The notes: a model not told the origin generated them from the letters alone. 64,000 nucleotides of DNA from Opitutaceae bacterium (GCA_041395105.1 JAWLBB010000003.1:248001-312000); one strand, 5' to 3'. Positions 50,688-61,457 are shown, counted from the first letter of the stretch. Program-made: numbers and translations.

Positions 50688-53600
50688 ATGAACAGCACCC
50701 GGCGGACACTCCTGGTCACAGCAGCCTTTGTTCTGACCGGGACTCTGCTCATTTTGCTCCGGACATCGCCGGATGAGTCGGAGGTTCCGGCACCGTCCAT
50801 GATCCCTGCCGGGCAGCCCGAACCCAACGCCACAGCAGCCTCTCCGCCTCCCAAGCACGGGCCCACCGCTCCCGCTTCGGCCGAGCCAAGGTCCGTCACC
50901 AGGGCGCTTCTCTCCTTGCCGCCACCCTCTCCGTTGGACGCCCTCCTCTCCCGGTCCACCTTGCTGGGCGAATCCTCCGAGCCCACTCCCGACGGCTCGT
51001 TTCGCCGCACCCGCGTCTGGGAAACGGATGGGACCTGGCCATTCATCAGGACCGAAGAAACGGTTTCTATCGGCGACCAGGGCGCAGAACAGATTCGATC
51101 TCGCGTCGCCATGGTGGCCGATCATGTCCTGATCCAGTTGGCCGCAGCAAAGCCGGATCCGCAGACCCTGACGGCACTCAGCGAAGCCGGACTCGATCTC
51201 TATGACGAAGTGACCCCCGACGGCCTTTTCCGGGCCAGACTTTCCGATTTCCGCGACCCGCTGTCCCTCGGGAGAGCCATCGGTGCCTCCGCCTCCGTCA
51301 ATCGGGTCGTGCGTTACGTCGAGCCCGATTTCATCGTTCAGGCCAGCCTCGCGCCCTCCGATTCACGGTTCGCCGATCAATGGGCGTTGCAGGCCCATTC
51401 CCCGCAACACGGGATTGGCGCCGCCCAGGCATGGGAAGTCCGGACCGATGCGTCCTCCGTCGTCGTCGCGATCATTGACACGGGCATTCGGGCGACCCAC
51501 GAGGACCTGCGGGATTCCCTCTGGAGCAATCCCGGCGAGTTGTCCGGCAACGGAATCGATGATGACCACAACGGATATGTTGACGACGTCCACGGTGCAA
51601 ACTTCCTGACCGACAGTGGCAACCCGTCCGACGACAACGGCCACGGCACCCATGTGTCCGGGATCGTCGGCGCGGCGGGAAACAACGGAAAGGGTATTTC
51701 AGGCGTGGCGTGGAGGTCGCGGCTCATGTCCCTCAAGATCCTCGACGCCGACGGAATCGGGACCAACTCCGCGGCGATCGAGGCGATTGATTACGCCATC
51801 GGAGAAGGCGCCTCCGTCATCAACGCCAGTTGGGGCTCCGACGGCCGAAGCAACGCTCTCGAGTCGGCTATTCTGAGAGCCGATGCCGCCGGGGTCTTCT
51901 TCATCGCCTCAGCCGGCAATGAGGCACGCAATATCGACATCACCCCCACCTACCCCGCCGCCTACAGCGCACCCAATCTGATCGCAGTCGCCGCAACCGA
52001 CAGCAACGGGATGCTGGCAACGTTCTCCAACTGGGGGCCGCAGTCCGTCCTGCTCGGCGCCCCGGGCACCACCATCCTCTCGACCTGGTCCTCCAGCGAC
52101 AACGCCTACAAGGTGGAAGGCGGAACTTCGATGGCGGCTCCGCATGTCACCGGAACCATCTCCCTCCTGATGGCCGAAGACGCTGATCTTGATGTATCCG
52201 GAGTTCGGAGCAGGCTGATCCGGAATTCGATCTCCAACGAATTCCTTGAAGGCAGAACCCTTCTCGGGTTATCCCTCAACGCCGGTGCCACTATTGAGAA
52301 TGCCGTGCAGACCGAGCCCCACGATGCCTTTGAGGATCCGGCCGTTCTCATCCAGTTTCAGAACACGCGCTCCGCCTACCCGAGTCTCGCCACGACCCAG
52401 CCCGGAGAGCCGGTTCACGGTAGGGAAGCGGATCAGGGAACCGTCTGGTACACCTGGACGCCCGCCGTGGCGGCCCGGGTCTCGTTGAGCGTGGTCTCGG
52501 AGGTCCCCGATTCCACCGTGGTTGTCTATACCGGCAGCCAACCGGAGAACCTGAACCGAATCGCGGATGCTTCGCCCGGCCAGTCGTCCGAGTTCGATGC
52601 CCTCCCCGGAGTGGCTTTTCGCATTGTTCTTTCCGGCGCCCGCAACGCGATCCCCACGCCCTCAACCTTCACCCTGAGTGCCCGGCCTCTGAACGACCCT
52701 TTCAGCGGAGCCGGGAAAATCGCCGGCGACTCTTTCGTCCTCTCGGGCTCCACCGAGAACGCGACCCGCGAACCATTGGAACCCGCTTCAAGCGGAAGCG
52801 GCCGCACCGTCTGGTGGCAATGGACGCCGTCCGCAACCGGAGTCTATGTCCTGGCCCTCGATGCGGCCGACACGTCCACCCGCTTCAAGCTCTATCGCAG
52901 CGAGGGAACCACCCTCGCCGGCCTAATCCCGATCGACCCGGTCGGCACAACGGTTTTTGGCCGCCAGGCCAGCGCCTATGAACTCGTGGGCGGCCAGGCC
53001 TATCAACTGCAGGTGGAGTCGATGGGACTTCGCGGAACCGTCTTCTCGCTGGTGGGACAACCTTCTCAGTCTCCGTTCATCGCCAGTCAGCCCGCCGATG
53101 CCCAGGTCCGGCCCACCCAGACGCTCACCCTGGAGGTTGTCGCCCTCGGCACCCCGCCGCTCGCCTACCAGTGGGAATTCAATGAAGTGGCGATTCCGGG
53201 AGCGACCGGTGCCCGACTCACCGTGCCGGACTTTGGACCCGCCAACGTCGGCCCTTATCGAGTGATCATCGATAGTCCCACCGGCCGGACGACCAGTCGG
53301 ACCGCATCGGTCGACCTTCTGCCCCCTGACCTGAGAATCCTGAAGCAACCCGCTGATCTGACCGTCGACGAAGGCGGGAATGCCGGATTTGCGGTTCTCG
53401 CCGTCGGCGATGGTCAGTTGGCCTACCAATGGTTCAAGGACGGACAACCGATCGAGGGTGCGACCGCGAATCATTTCACCCTCACCGGAGTCGATCCGGC
53501 CGACGAAGCCGCATATCATGTCCGGGTGGCCAGTCCCTTTGGTTCGATTCAATCCATGGCGGCCACCCTTCATGTCTCATCCTCGGCAAACCTGGAACCC

Positions 53601-56600
53601 GTCTGGCGCCTGCCTCGCAGTCCGGGATTCGATCTGAATGCCAGCCACTACGCCGATGGAATCTTCGTCGTCGGAGGACAAGGCGGCCACTACGCACTTT
53701 CGGCCGACGGGATCGACTGGCAGAGCGCCACCGTGCCCGAGCCAATGACGATCAACCACATCTTCAGGAACGGCACGAACTGGGTCTTCGTCGGCCCCAT
53801 TGCGCCCTTCAACGCCACCTATGCCTTGGTGACTCCAGATTTCACCACCTGGGTCCGTCATCAGGTGAGCGGCGGGCCAATCCGAAGTCTGGCCACTGAC
53901 GGCACGATCATCGTGGCAGCCGGGAGCGATTCGTTCCGATCGGTCGACGCGATTCAATGGACACGCCTGCCTCAGGGAGTCTCCAATATGCACGCCGTCG
54001 TCTGGGCCAACCATCGATTCATGGCTGGATTGGAATACTCCGGAGGTGTCTGGACCTCTCCTGACGGAGTGGACTGGACCATGGTCTCGGACCGGAATAT
54101 AGGAAATTGGAAACTCAAATCCGATGGCGAATGGTTCTACTCCTATACCAGTCGATCCCGCGACGGCATCACTTGGGAGTCCTCTGGGATCGGAGAAAAC
54201 GACGGCATCGTGGTAGCCAAGGGCATCTACGCACGCGTCGACTTCAACGGCTTTCAGACATCAAATAACGGTATCAATTGGAAGCCGGTCGATACGGGTG
54301 ATGTACCTTTTTCCGATCCGATACCTCTCTCGGCAGTTACGGATGGCGAAATCGCAATCGTCACGGGGAAACGCGGTCTTCTCGTGACAGGATCGGTTGG
54401 AACGACCATGGCCGTTCGGGCACGCCCTGCTCCGTATGGTCGACTCCACCTGGCGGGGAACGCACTCTTCTTCCTCTCCTTCTCACCGGGTGAATCCTCT
54501 TTTTCCCTTGATGGCATCGAGTGGACTCCCCTGCCCGTCCAAGGATATCCCGAAGACTATTGGGAGCAGGTCTTTTTTCATCAGGATAAATTCTATCTCG
54601 TCAATAATCAGAGAAAGATCTTCGCCGGGCCGTCGCCTTTGGCCCTGACTGAGGTCACCAGAGATTTCGGCCAGTTCGCATGCTCGGCCTTCGGCTCAAT
54701 CTTCCGGATGAACTTCGATGAGGAGATTGAGCAATCGAGCAATGGAACCACCTGGAACCGTATCCTGGGGAAGCAGGCGCCCTTTGAAGTCGAACGCTCT
54801 TTCACGGCCGGCAATCTTCTCTTCATGACCAGCTATTCAGGGGTCTACGCCATCAGGTCGGATGGAACCGCCAGCTACATCGACCAATTGCCGACGACCA
54901 ACGGAATCGCCCACTCGGGCTCCCTCTACGGCTCAGTCACGGGCATGGGCACCATCGCCCGCTCGTCCGACGGTTTGAACTGGCAGCAGGCGGACCTGAT
55001 CCGACCATCCGAATACGCCATGGGGATCGCCTGGGGAGGGGGCCGGTTCCTCGTGGCCACCAAGTATGGCAATCTCTACGAATCAACCGACCTGGTCATC
55101 TGGTCACCGGTCGGACGGTTCGCCGGAGGCAGCGGACGCCTGCTCTTCTTCAAAGGACGCTTCTGGCTGACCAGTGATCCCGAATCACTCAACCCCCGAT
55201 TCCCTCAGGATTTTGGCAGTGGTGTTCAGTCGATCGGCTCGCCACCCGGGCAACCTCCGGTCGTCGCGATCGCGGGAACCACCTCCGATCTCGTAGTCCT
55301 GCCCCGTTATTCTCATCTCACGGTCGTGCCCACCGCCGCCGATCCGGACGGCGATATCTCCTTCCAGGACCTGACCACCACCGGGTCCGCCTCCTGGCTG
55401 CACGACCTTGGGGATGGGGCCTACCGCTTCACTCCTGAAACAACCGGCCAACAGGTCCTCACCCTCAACGCGATTGACGAATCCGGAAACGAGGCCACCA
55501 CGACCCTTCGCGTACAGGTGAATCCAACCATGCCGATCGTGGAATTGCCGGAGGGTTATCTCGGCCGGATGAATGCGGCCGTTCGCTTCCGAGACGAATG
55601 GTGGGCCTTTGGGATCGACGCCCGGGCCGCCCGCAGCGTCAACGGTGTCGATTGGGAGATCTTCGGACTGGACCCGAACATGCGCCTGATGGATGTCCAG
55701 CCGATCGCGGACCGCCTCATCGGCGTGACCCGGGATTTCCAGCTGGTCGCCTCGGAAGACGGCATCAACTGGACTGAGGTCCGGGGTCCAGCTCCGAATG
55801 GAAGTCTGGATTTCCCCAAACTCGTACCGATCGGGCGGCGGCTCTATTTTCGTGAGACCTTCAACCGGACGTTGACCAGTATTGACGGTATCCAATGGGA
55901 GCTTGTCATCGGCATCGACGGCGTGACCAGCGCCGTTTCTGAAAATGGATACATCATCGCCACGGGCTGGGAATCGGGATATGGGTTATCGGTGGATGGT
56001 GTCCACTTCTCGCCACTTGACGACTTTCTGCCGATCGGAACCAACCCGATCCTTTCTGTCGCCGCCGGCAACGGCCTCTTCATCCTGACCACCACCGGCC
56101 CGGTGGTTCTCAAGTCGACCGAACCAGACCAGGCATGGCTGCCTTCGATCCAACTGCCCGTATGGGGAGTCGGGAGCATGCGGGTGATCTTCACCGGCGG
56201 TCGTTTCTACCTGGACTCTCGCTCATCGTCCACCCCCTGGCTCGCCTCGATCGACGGGGTTGACTGGCAGAGTTGTCATGGCTTCCCGGGAACGAGTGTA
56301 CTCGTCGCCGCCGACAGACTGGTCGCCGCCGGGACCCAGTTCCTGACCACCTCCAGCGATGGCCTCAACTGGACGACCGACCCGGCCCGACCACCCGTTC
56401 CCTATGGCGTGCAACTTCTTCCCGGTGAAAACGGCACCCTCGGATTCCGCGAAGGCAGCGCGAGCCAGTTGTGGTCGGACGGCGGGCATACGGCATTCTC
56501 GCCCAACGGGATCGATTGGCCGACGCTGGTCGCGTCGAGTGTGTTCTACAGCTCGGCCATCACCCATTTCGGGGGGCTTCATGACAGGCGCTTCCTGCGC

Positions 56601-58577
56601 GAGAGTAAGCCCGGCGAAGCCACTTCAAACCGGGTCCGGGTTTCATCCGGTTTTGGCCCATGGAGCGACCTCGTGGTGAACGACGCAGCGGCCTGTGCCT
56701 TCGCCGTGGGATCTGAAAAGGTCTGGCTGCTGACCGCCGACCGTGGAGTCTGGGAGTCCGACGCATCCGACGAATGGGCGCGGCTCGCAACCTTGCCCGA
56801 GTCAGTCGACCCCTACACCGCGTTGATGGCCTACGAAGGTGGGCGGCTCTTCCTTCAGACCATCAGCCAAACGCTTCTGCACTCAACCGACGGGATCACC
56901 TGGTCCGAGGCTGTAATTCCCGATGGCTCCGATGTCGAGATCACCGGCATCACCCACGGTTTCGGCCGGTGGGTGGTGACCAAGGGTACCCGGCTTCATT
57001 CATCCATTGATCTGGTTTCCTGGAATTCGAGCGAACAATCCGCTTACGGCCCGGCCCGATTTCTCGCCGACCGATTCTATCTGCCGGTGCACGGTGGCTA
57101 TAAGAAGTCGACCGATGGGTTGGTCTGGACACAAACGAACCTGAACTCGAGGACCACCTATTACCGGGTGGCCCGGATGGCCGGTGAACTGGTCCTGTTG
57201 GCGACCAACCCGGATCGTACGGACACCATCGCCGGAGGCCATTTCGATCTGGTGGCAACCGGTCAGTCGGTCTTCTCCGGATCACCGTATGTCTATGACG
57301 CGGTCGACTTCGGTACAGACACCTACCTTTTTGGTGCGTCGGGGACCCTCATGCGCGTTTCCCATGTCGATCTGCGACTGGATGAGATGTCCCTCCACAG
57401 CGGCGAAATCCGTCCCGGCGCGACTGGCGTGGTCGATGCCCTACTGACCAATCCGACTCAGACCGGAATCCCCCCGGGGCACAGCGCAACCATCGAGATT
57501 CTTCTCACCTCGGTGTCCGGAATCGATCGGCTCTCGGATATTCCCGTTGCGCGGATGGACATCGATCTCGCCGCGGGTTTCGCTGCAGGTGAGTTCCGCC
57601 TGCTACAGGTTCCGATCCGGATGCCTGATGTCCTGCGTCCGGGCCTTTGGCGTCTCAGGGCATTCATCGACTCCGATATTCATGAGGCCAATCTGCTCAA
57701 CAATTCCCTGATCGAGTCGGGTCCGCCCCATAACCTGAACGCTCAAACACTGACGACATCGGTGGCCGGCCCCGGCTCTTTTCTCGGCATGGCCCCGGGC
57801 GATCGTGTCGTCGCCAGGGATTCCCGGGTCAACCTTGTCCCGATTGCGGGAGACAACGCGTATTTCCTCAGATGGGATGGCGACGTTGAAGGAGGGATCG
57901 GGGCCACCACGGTGCAAATGGATCGCGATCGCTCCGTAACAGCGATCTTTTCCAACTACCTCCGAATGGGGATTTCCATCGAAGGGCGAGGAACGGTCGA
58001 GACCGACCAGGATCCGGACACCCTGACCATTGGATCCAGCGTGAAACTGACGGCCCTCCCCTCACCCGGTTGGGTCTTCCGAAACTGGTCCGACGGCGTT
58101 GAGGTGACCGAGGCGGAAACCTCGGTCACCGTGGGGTCTGACCTTCAGGTTCGGGCGCACTTCGACCGGACCCGTCAAAGCTTCCTCGAAGGCCATTTCA
58201 CTGAAGCTGAGAGGGCCGACCCGGATCTTTCAGGCGATTTTGCGGATCCCGATCTCGACGGACTGAACAACCTGACAGAGTTTGTCCTGGACCTGGATCC
58301 GCGCATGGCCGATTTGCCGCCCCACTACGAGACCTACCGCGACGGCAACGAGATCTCGTTTCTCTTTCCCCGAAACCACTTCCTGGACGGATGGGTCCTT
58401 CGGGCCGAAACCTCCACCAACCTCAAGGACTGGACGACCGCAGGCCTGACTGAAAAGATCATCGAATCCGACAACGTCTTTGACTATATCGAAGTTCGTC
58501 GGACATCCAACGGATTCAACCCGGTCTTCTTCCGGCTCGAGATCATCTCGCCCACCCAAGCCCAATCCGTGCCTTGA
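50688..58577 (+). CDS. Giant secreted subtilisin-family (S8) protease with about 19 repeat motifs
   Basis: This is a 2,629-residue protein. It has an N-terminal signal/anchor (about 5-24) and an S8 catalytic domain with Asp264 (IIDTGI), His319 (GHGTHVSG) and Ser481 (GGTSMAAPHVTG), all present. Two pre-peptidase-like beta domains follow (about 545-790), then two Ig-like domains (about 798-963). A long region (about 1000-2150) holds about 19 short motifs of the type S-x-D-G-x-x-W (SADGIDW, SPDGVDW, SRDGITW, SEDGINW, SIDGIQW, SSDGLNW and similar), split by a cadherin-like segment near 1515-1615. The end has a CARDB-like domain (about 2228-2345), a bacterial-repeat pair (about 2350-2495) and a Ca-type 'DPDLDGLNNLTEF' tail. 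It is probably surface-bound or released. The partner or substrate is unknown. Confidence 0.9.
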   Translation: MNSTRRTLLVTAAFVLTGTLLILLRTSPDESEVPAPSMIPAGQPEPNATAASPPPKHGPTAPASAEPRSVTRALLSLPPPSPLDALLSRSTLLGESSEPTPDGSFRRTRVWETDGTWPFIRTEETVSIGDQGAEQIRSRVAMVADHVLIQLAAAKPDPQTLTALSEAGLDLYDEVTPDGLFRARLSDFRDPLSLGRAIGASASVNRVVRYVEPDFIVQASLAPSDSRFADQWALQAHSPQHGIGAAQAWEVRTDASSVVVAIIDTGIRATHEDLRDSLWSNPGELSGNGIDDDHNGYVDDVHGANFLTDSGNPSDDNGHGTHVSGIVGAAGNNGKGISGVAWRSRLMSLKILDADGIGTNSAAIEAIDYAIGEGASVINASWGSDGRSNALESAILRADAAGVFFIASAGNEARNIDITPTYPAAYSAPNLIAVAATDSNGMLATFSNWGPQSVLLGAPGTTILSTWSSSDNAYKVEGGTSMAAPHVTGTISLLMAEDADLDVSGVRSRLIRNSISNEFLEGRTLLGLSLNAGATIENAVQTEPHDAFEDPAVLIQFQNTRSAYPSLATTQPGEPVHGREADQGTVWYTWTPAVAARVSLSVVSEVPDSTVVVYTGSQPENLNRIADASPGQSSEFDALPGVAFRIVLSGARNAIPTPSTFTLSARPLNDPFSGAGKIAGDSFVLSGSTENATREPLEPASSGSGRTVWWQWTPSATGVYVLALDAADTSTRFKLYRSEGTTLAGLIPIDPVGTTVFGRQASAYELVGGQAYQLQVESMGLRGTVFSLVGQPSQSPFIASQPADAQVRPTQTLTLEVVALGTPPLAYQWEFNEVAIPGATGARLTVPDFGPANVGPYRVIIDSPTGRTTSRTASVDLLPPDLRILKQPADLTVDEGGNAGFAVLAVGDGQLAYQWFKDGQPIEGATANHFTLTGVDPADEAAYHVRVASPFGSIQSMAATLHVSSSANLEPVWRLPRSPGFDLNASHYADGIFVVGGQGGHYALSADGIDWQSATVPEPMTINHIFRNGTNWVFVGPIAPFNATYALVTPDFTTWVRHQVSGGPIRSLATDGTIIVAAGSDSFRSVDAIQWTRLPQGVSNMHAVVWANHRFMAGLEYSGGVWTSPDGVDWTMVSDRNIGNWKLKSDGEWFYSYTSRSRDGITWESSGIGENDGIVVAKGIYARVDFNGFQTSNNGINWKPVDTGDVPFSDPIPLSAVTDGEIAIVTGKRGLLVTGSVGTTMAVRARPAPYGRLHLAGNALFFLSFSPGESSFSLDGIEWTPLPVQGYPEDYWEQVFFHQDKFYLVNNQRKIFAGPSPLALTEVTRDFGQFACSAFGSIFRMNFDEEIEQSSNGTTWNRILGKQAPFEVERSFTAGNLLFMTSYSGVYAIRSDGTASYIDQLPTTNGIAHSGSLYGSVTGMGTIARSSDGLNWQQADLIRPSEYAMGIAWGGGRFLVATKYGNLYESTDLVIWSPVGRFAGGSGRLLFFKGRFWLTSDPESLNPRFPQDFGSGVQSIGSPPGQPPVVAIAGTTSDLVVLPRYSHLTVVPTAADPDGDISFQDLTTTGSASWLHDLGDGAYRFTPETTGQQVLTLNAIDESGNEATTTLRVQVNPTMPIVELPEGYLGRMNAAVRFRDEWWAFGIDARAARSVNGVDWEIFGLDPNMRLMDVQPIADRLIGVTRDFQLVASEDGINWTEVRGPAPNGSLDFPKLVPIGRRLYFRETFNRTLTSIDGIQWELVIGIDGVTSAVSENGYIIATGWESGYGLSVDGVHFSPLDDFLPIGTNPILSVAAGNGLFILTTTGPVVLKSTEPDQAWLPSIQLPVWGVGSMRVIFTGGRFYLDSRSSSTPWLASIDGVDWQSCHGFPGTSVLVAADRLVAAGTQFLTTSSDGLNWTTDPARPPVPYGVQLLPGENGTLGFREGSASQLWSDGGHTAFSPNGIDWPTLVASSVFYSSAITHFGGLHDRRFLRESKPGEATSNRVRVSSGFGPWSDLVVNDAAACAFAVGSEKVWLLTADRGVWESDASDEWARLATLPESVDPYTALMAYEGGRLFLQTISQTLLHSTDGITWSEAVIPDGSDVEITGITHGFGRWVVTKGTRLHSSIDLVSWNSSEQSAYGPARFLADRFYLPVHGGYKKSTDGLVWTQTNLNSRTTYYRVARMAGELVLLATNPDRTDTIAGGHFDLVATGQSVFSGSPYVYDAVDFGTDTYLFGASGTLMRVSHVDLRLDEMSLHSGEIRPGATGVVDALLTNPTQTGIPPGHSATIEILLTSVSGIDRLSDIPVARMDIDLAAGFAAGEFRLLQVPIRMPDVLRPGLWRLRAFIDSDIHEANLLNNSLIESGPPHNLNAQTLTTSVAGPGSFLGMAPGDRVVARDSRVNLVPIAGDNAYFLRWDGDVEGGIGATTVQMDRDRSVTAIFSNYLRMGISIEGRGTVETDQDPDTLTIGSSVKLTALPSPGWVFRNWSDGVEVTEAETSVTVGSDLQVRAHFDRTRQSFLEGHFTEAERADPDLSGDFADPDLDGLNNLTEFVLDLDPRMADLPPHYETYRDGNEISFLFPRNHFLDGWVLRAETSTNLKDWTTAGLTEKIIESDNVFDYIEVRRTSNGFNPVFFRLEIISPTQAQSVP

Positions 58578-59173
58578 GCCACTCCACACGGGATGGTGGA
58601 GAGAAGGGGGCAAGGTTGAATGGCTTGTCATCACGAGATACGCCCCAATGCGATCACGAACGCCTCTTCCTCGGGGTGATGAAGCCGGACCAACTGCCCG
58701 GTCGGGTCATCGACGAACTGCGGGCCCTGAAGGCCGAGGGCAAAGTCCGACGAATCGGCATGTCTTGTCACGATCGAAAGTTCATCGGCACCTGCGCGGC
58801 CGACGGCGTTTTCGACACCTACATGGTCCGCTACAATGCAGCCCACCGTGGTGCGGAAACGGAGATCTTCCCTCACCTAGGCCCCCACGACCCGGCCGTG
58901 ATCAGCTACACCGCGACCCGCTGGGGCTTCCTCCTGCGGCGTCCAAAAGGTTATCCGCCAGATGGCCGCATCCCCACCCCGGCTGAATGCTACCGCTTCG
59001 TGCTCTCCCGGCCGGAAGTCGACGTCGTCCTGACGGCACCGTCCAACCTCGATCAACTGAAGGAGAATCTGACCGCGTTGGAATCGGTCCTGCTTGATCC
59101 CGAGGAGCTGCGATTCATGCAGGAGTTCGGCGATCTTGTGCATCAACAGAATAAGCGCTTTATGGGGGGATGA
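58574..59173 (+). pseudogene. C-terminal remnant of an aldo/keto reductase
   Basis: This 199-residue frame has AKR sequence only from about residue 30 (LFLGVMKPDQLP): 'GKVRRIGMSCHDRKFIGT', 'FDTYMVRYNAAHRGAETEIF', 'VISYTATRWGFLLRRPKGYP' and 'VDVVLTAPSNLDQLKENLTALES'. The N-terminal half with Asp/Tyr/Lys of the tetrad is absent; the sequence before residue 30 is not AKR-like. The gene overlaps the end of the giant protease by 4 bases and the next gene by 4. It is probably a decayed gene cut by the event that placed the giant gene here. Transcription is possible, but catalysis is not. Confidence 0.65.
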
Positions 59174-60897
59174 TCGAGAAAGGGTGGTGTGTGAACCTCG
59201 GTGATCGACTCTTGTGGACCGGGTTCACGCTATTCGCGGTGGCCTTCTTCCTGACTTATGTGGGGGTCAAGAGTGACCTGCGCACCTTCGCCGCTCATGA
59301 CGATGCCCTCTTTGTCCATCAGGCGGAGAGCATCGCTTCGGGGCATTGGCTGGGAGACTACCATCCGCTGACCCTGGTAAAGATGCCCGGCTACGCCCTC
59401 TTTCTTTCTTTTGTTATCAAGTCCGGCCTGCCCTATCTCTGGGTCCTCTCCGTTTTTCATATCGCCGCGGTGGCCTTTCTCCTGCACCGCAGCCGCTATC
59501 TATTTCCCGGAACCGGATGGCTGCTGCTCATCGCCGGCTTCTTCCTCCTTTTCAATCCGATCTTCGCCGGCTCCCTGAGGATCTACCGGTTTCAGCTCAC
59601 CGCCATTGTCTTCATGGTGTTTCTTGGTTCCGTCGTCGGACTCTACGAACGGGCGCATCGCCGATCTCATTGGGGCGTCGAAATCTTTGGTCTGTTGCTC
59701 GCGGCATTGTCGTGGGGACTGCTCTGGTTCTCCCGGGAGGAGAATCTCCTCTACACGGGTTGTCTCGCCGTGGGAATGACCGGTTATCTACTGATCGCCC
59801 GATCGCTGGTCAGCCCCTGGTGGAATTTGCGATTCGTGCTATCGGGATTGTTCGGAGTCTTCGGCTTCTGGCTGTTCATAGCAGGGATGAACGTCCACCA
59901 CTATGGGCGCTTCATCGTCTGCGAAAAGACGGCGTCGCCCTATCCGGACCTCATGCGGACGTTCTTCAGCATCGCGGATCCGGAGTTGGATCCCCGTTTT
60001 CTTGGCTCGACCGCATCACGCGAGAAGATCCGCAGGGTCGCCATGGAAGTGCCCGAGTTCCAACTGATGGCCGACAACCTGATCAAGTTCGCTTCGAGTT
60101 GGCGTGGAACCTATCTTGATTCGGAAACCCTGACCATTCGCGAGAAACCCGAAGGCGCTCTGACCGTCTCGCATTTCGAGTGGGCATGGATGGATGCAGC
60201 CAGCGCCTCCGGGTATTTCCGGGATGGGCTGACCCTTGCCGAACGCTACGGTGAACTGGACGAAGCGCTGACCGACGCCATAGCCGATCATCGACTCAGG
60301 GTCGATGAGCCTATCCGTATTCAGGCCGGATCCTACGGACTGACCGGCAGGGATTTGGCAGTGATTTTGCGCCTTATGCCACGGGTCTATCCGGACCTCT
60401 TCTTCACGCCTTCGGCCGTTTTGCGGGACTACCGGGACCTCACCGCCAGAGTATCCCGCGATCGGGACGAGAACAAAGACCAGCGGGCGCGTTGGGCGTC
60501 CGTCCTTAAGGTGCGCTATTTGGATGAGGGCGACGAGGCTGGTTACCTGGACTGCATTGCCACGCCTGCAAATCGGTTCTGGAACCTGGCGACGGCAGCC
60601 TTTGCCTTTATTGCAATACCGCTGATCCATCTCGCCACACCGCTGGCTGGCCTGACCTTGGTCGTCGCAATCTGTCGCAAACGCGGGGACCTGGCGGTGG
60701 CGATTGCCGTGATGGCGTCCACTTACCTCGTCCATTACCTCATGTTGACGGCACTGACCGTCGCGAGCGGCAATCACGCGACCACTCGCGGTTATTTCCT
60801 GCCCTCCTTTGCCCCCCTGATATTGACTGCATTTGTGTCGATCGGCAGTCTCTGGTCCCTCCGGAAACGTCCCGCCGATCATCCCCGCAAGGTTTGA
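59170..60897 (+). CDS. Polytopic membrane protein, possibly GT-C-like
   Basis: This is a 575-residue protein with about 10-12 helices, mostly in the first 260 residues and the last 110. A soluble region (about 255-460) lies between. An acidic loop motif 'RTFAAHDDALFVHQAESIASGHWLGDY' near residues 38-64, after the first helix, resembles the first loop of GT-C glycosyltransferases, where an Asp binds metal. That comparison is weak, because the typical DE/DD pattern is not otherwise matched. It starts with ATG 59170 or GTG 59191, overlapping the AKR remnant by 4 bases. Confidence 0.6.
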   Translation: MIEKGWCVNLGDRLLWTGFTLFAVAFFLTYVGVKSDLRTFAAHDDALFVHQAESIASGHWLGDYHPLTLVKMPGYALFLSFVIKSGLPYLWVLSVFHIAAVAFLLHRSRYLFPGTGWLLLIAGFFLLFNPIFAGSLRIYRFQLTAIVFMVFLGSVVGLYERAHRRSHWGVEIFGLLLAALSWGLLWFSREENLLYTGCLAVGMTGYLLIARSLVSPWWNLRFVLSGLFGVFGFWLFIAGMNVHHYGRFIVCEKTASPYPDLMRTFFSIADPELDPRFLGSTASREKIRRVAMEVPEFQLMADNLIKFASSWRGTYLDSETLTIREKPEGALTVSHFEWAWMDAASASGYFRDGLTLAERYGELDEALTDAIADHRLRVDEPIRIQAGSYGLTGRDLAVILRLMPRVYPDLFFTPSAVLRDYRDLTARVSRDRDENKDQRARWASVLKVRYLDEGDEAGYLDCIATPANRFWNLATAAFAFIAIPLIHLATPLAGLTLVVAICRKRGDLAVAIAVMASTYLVHYLMLTALTVASGNHATTRGYFLPSFAPLILTAFVSIGSLWSLRKRPADHPRKV

Positions 60898-60974
60898 AAC
60901 GCCCAGGCTGGCAATTCTTGAAACCGCCACCGGGGTTGTGCCGTATCCACTGATAAGCTGAACCGGAAATCACG

Positions 60975-61445
60975 ATGAACCATCACCTGATTATCGCAGG
61001 ACTCCTTTCGGGACTCCTGATCTCCCTGTCCGGATGCACCCGCCGGGACGGAAACACCTACCGTCCCCAGGCCCTCGGGCGGATCGGGGGTGCCGACAAG
61101 GGCGTCGTGGTCAATGTCCGCCTCGTCAATGTCGAGGGGACCACCAAGACCGGAACCGTCCTCGGCGGCATCACCGGAGCAGCCATCGGCAATGATCTCG
61201 GCGGTGGCCACAACGACGCCATCAAGGTCCTGAGCACGGCGGGCGGAGCCATTGTCGGGGGTATCGCCGGCGCCGGCACCGAGGAAATGATCACCCGCAC
61301 CACCGCCTACGAGTACATCGTGGAGATGGACTCGGGCGTGACCAAGACGATCGTCCAGCGCGACGATGAGCCGATTCATCACGGAGACCGGGTGATTCTC
61401 CTGAGCGGACCCGATGCCAAGATCATCCCGGACCCGACGATTTAG
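60975..61445 (+). CDS. Glycine-zipper lipoprotein, SlyB-like
   Basis: This is a 156-residue lipoprotein. It has lipobox LSGC (Cys21), a Gly-zipper helix pair (about 57-95: 'GTVLGGITGAAIGNDLGGG' and 'GGAIVGGIAGAGTEEMI') and then a beta region 'YEYIVEMDSGVTKTIVQ'. SlyB-type proteins sit in the outer membrane and are linked to envelope stress and lipid packing. The gene stands 77 bases after the membrane protein. Convergent to it is an ABC binding-protein gene 12 bases away. Confidence 0.85.
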   Translation: MNHHLIIAGLLSGLLISLSGCTRRDGNTYRPQALGRIGGADKGVVVNVRLVNVEGTTKTGTVLGGITGAAIGNDLGGGHNDAIKVLSTAGGAIVGGIAGAGTEEMITRTTAYEYIVEMDSGVTKTIVQRDDEPIHHGDRVILLSGPDAKIIPDPTI

Positions 61446-61457
61446 GGCCGGCTGGCC

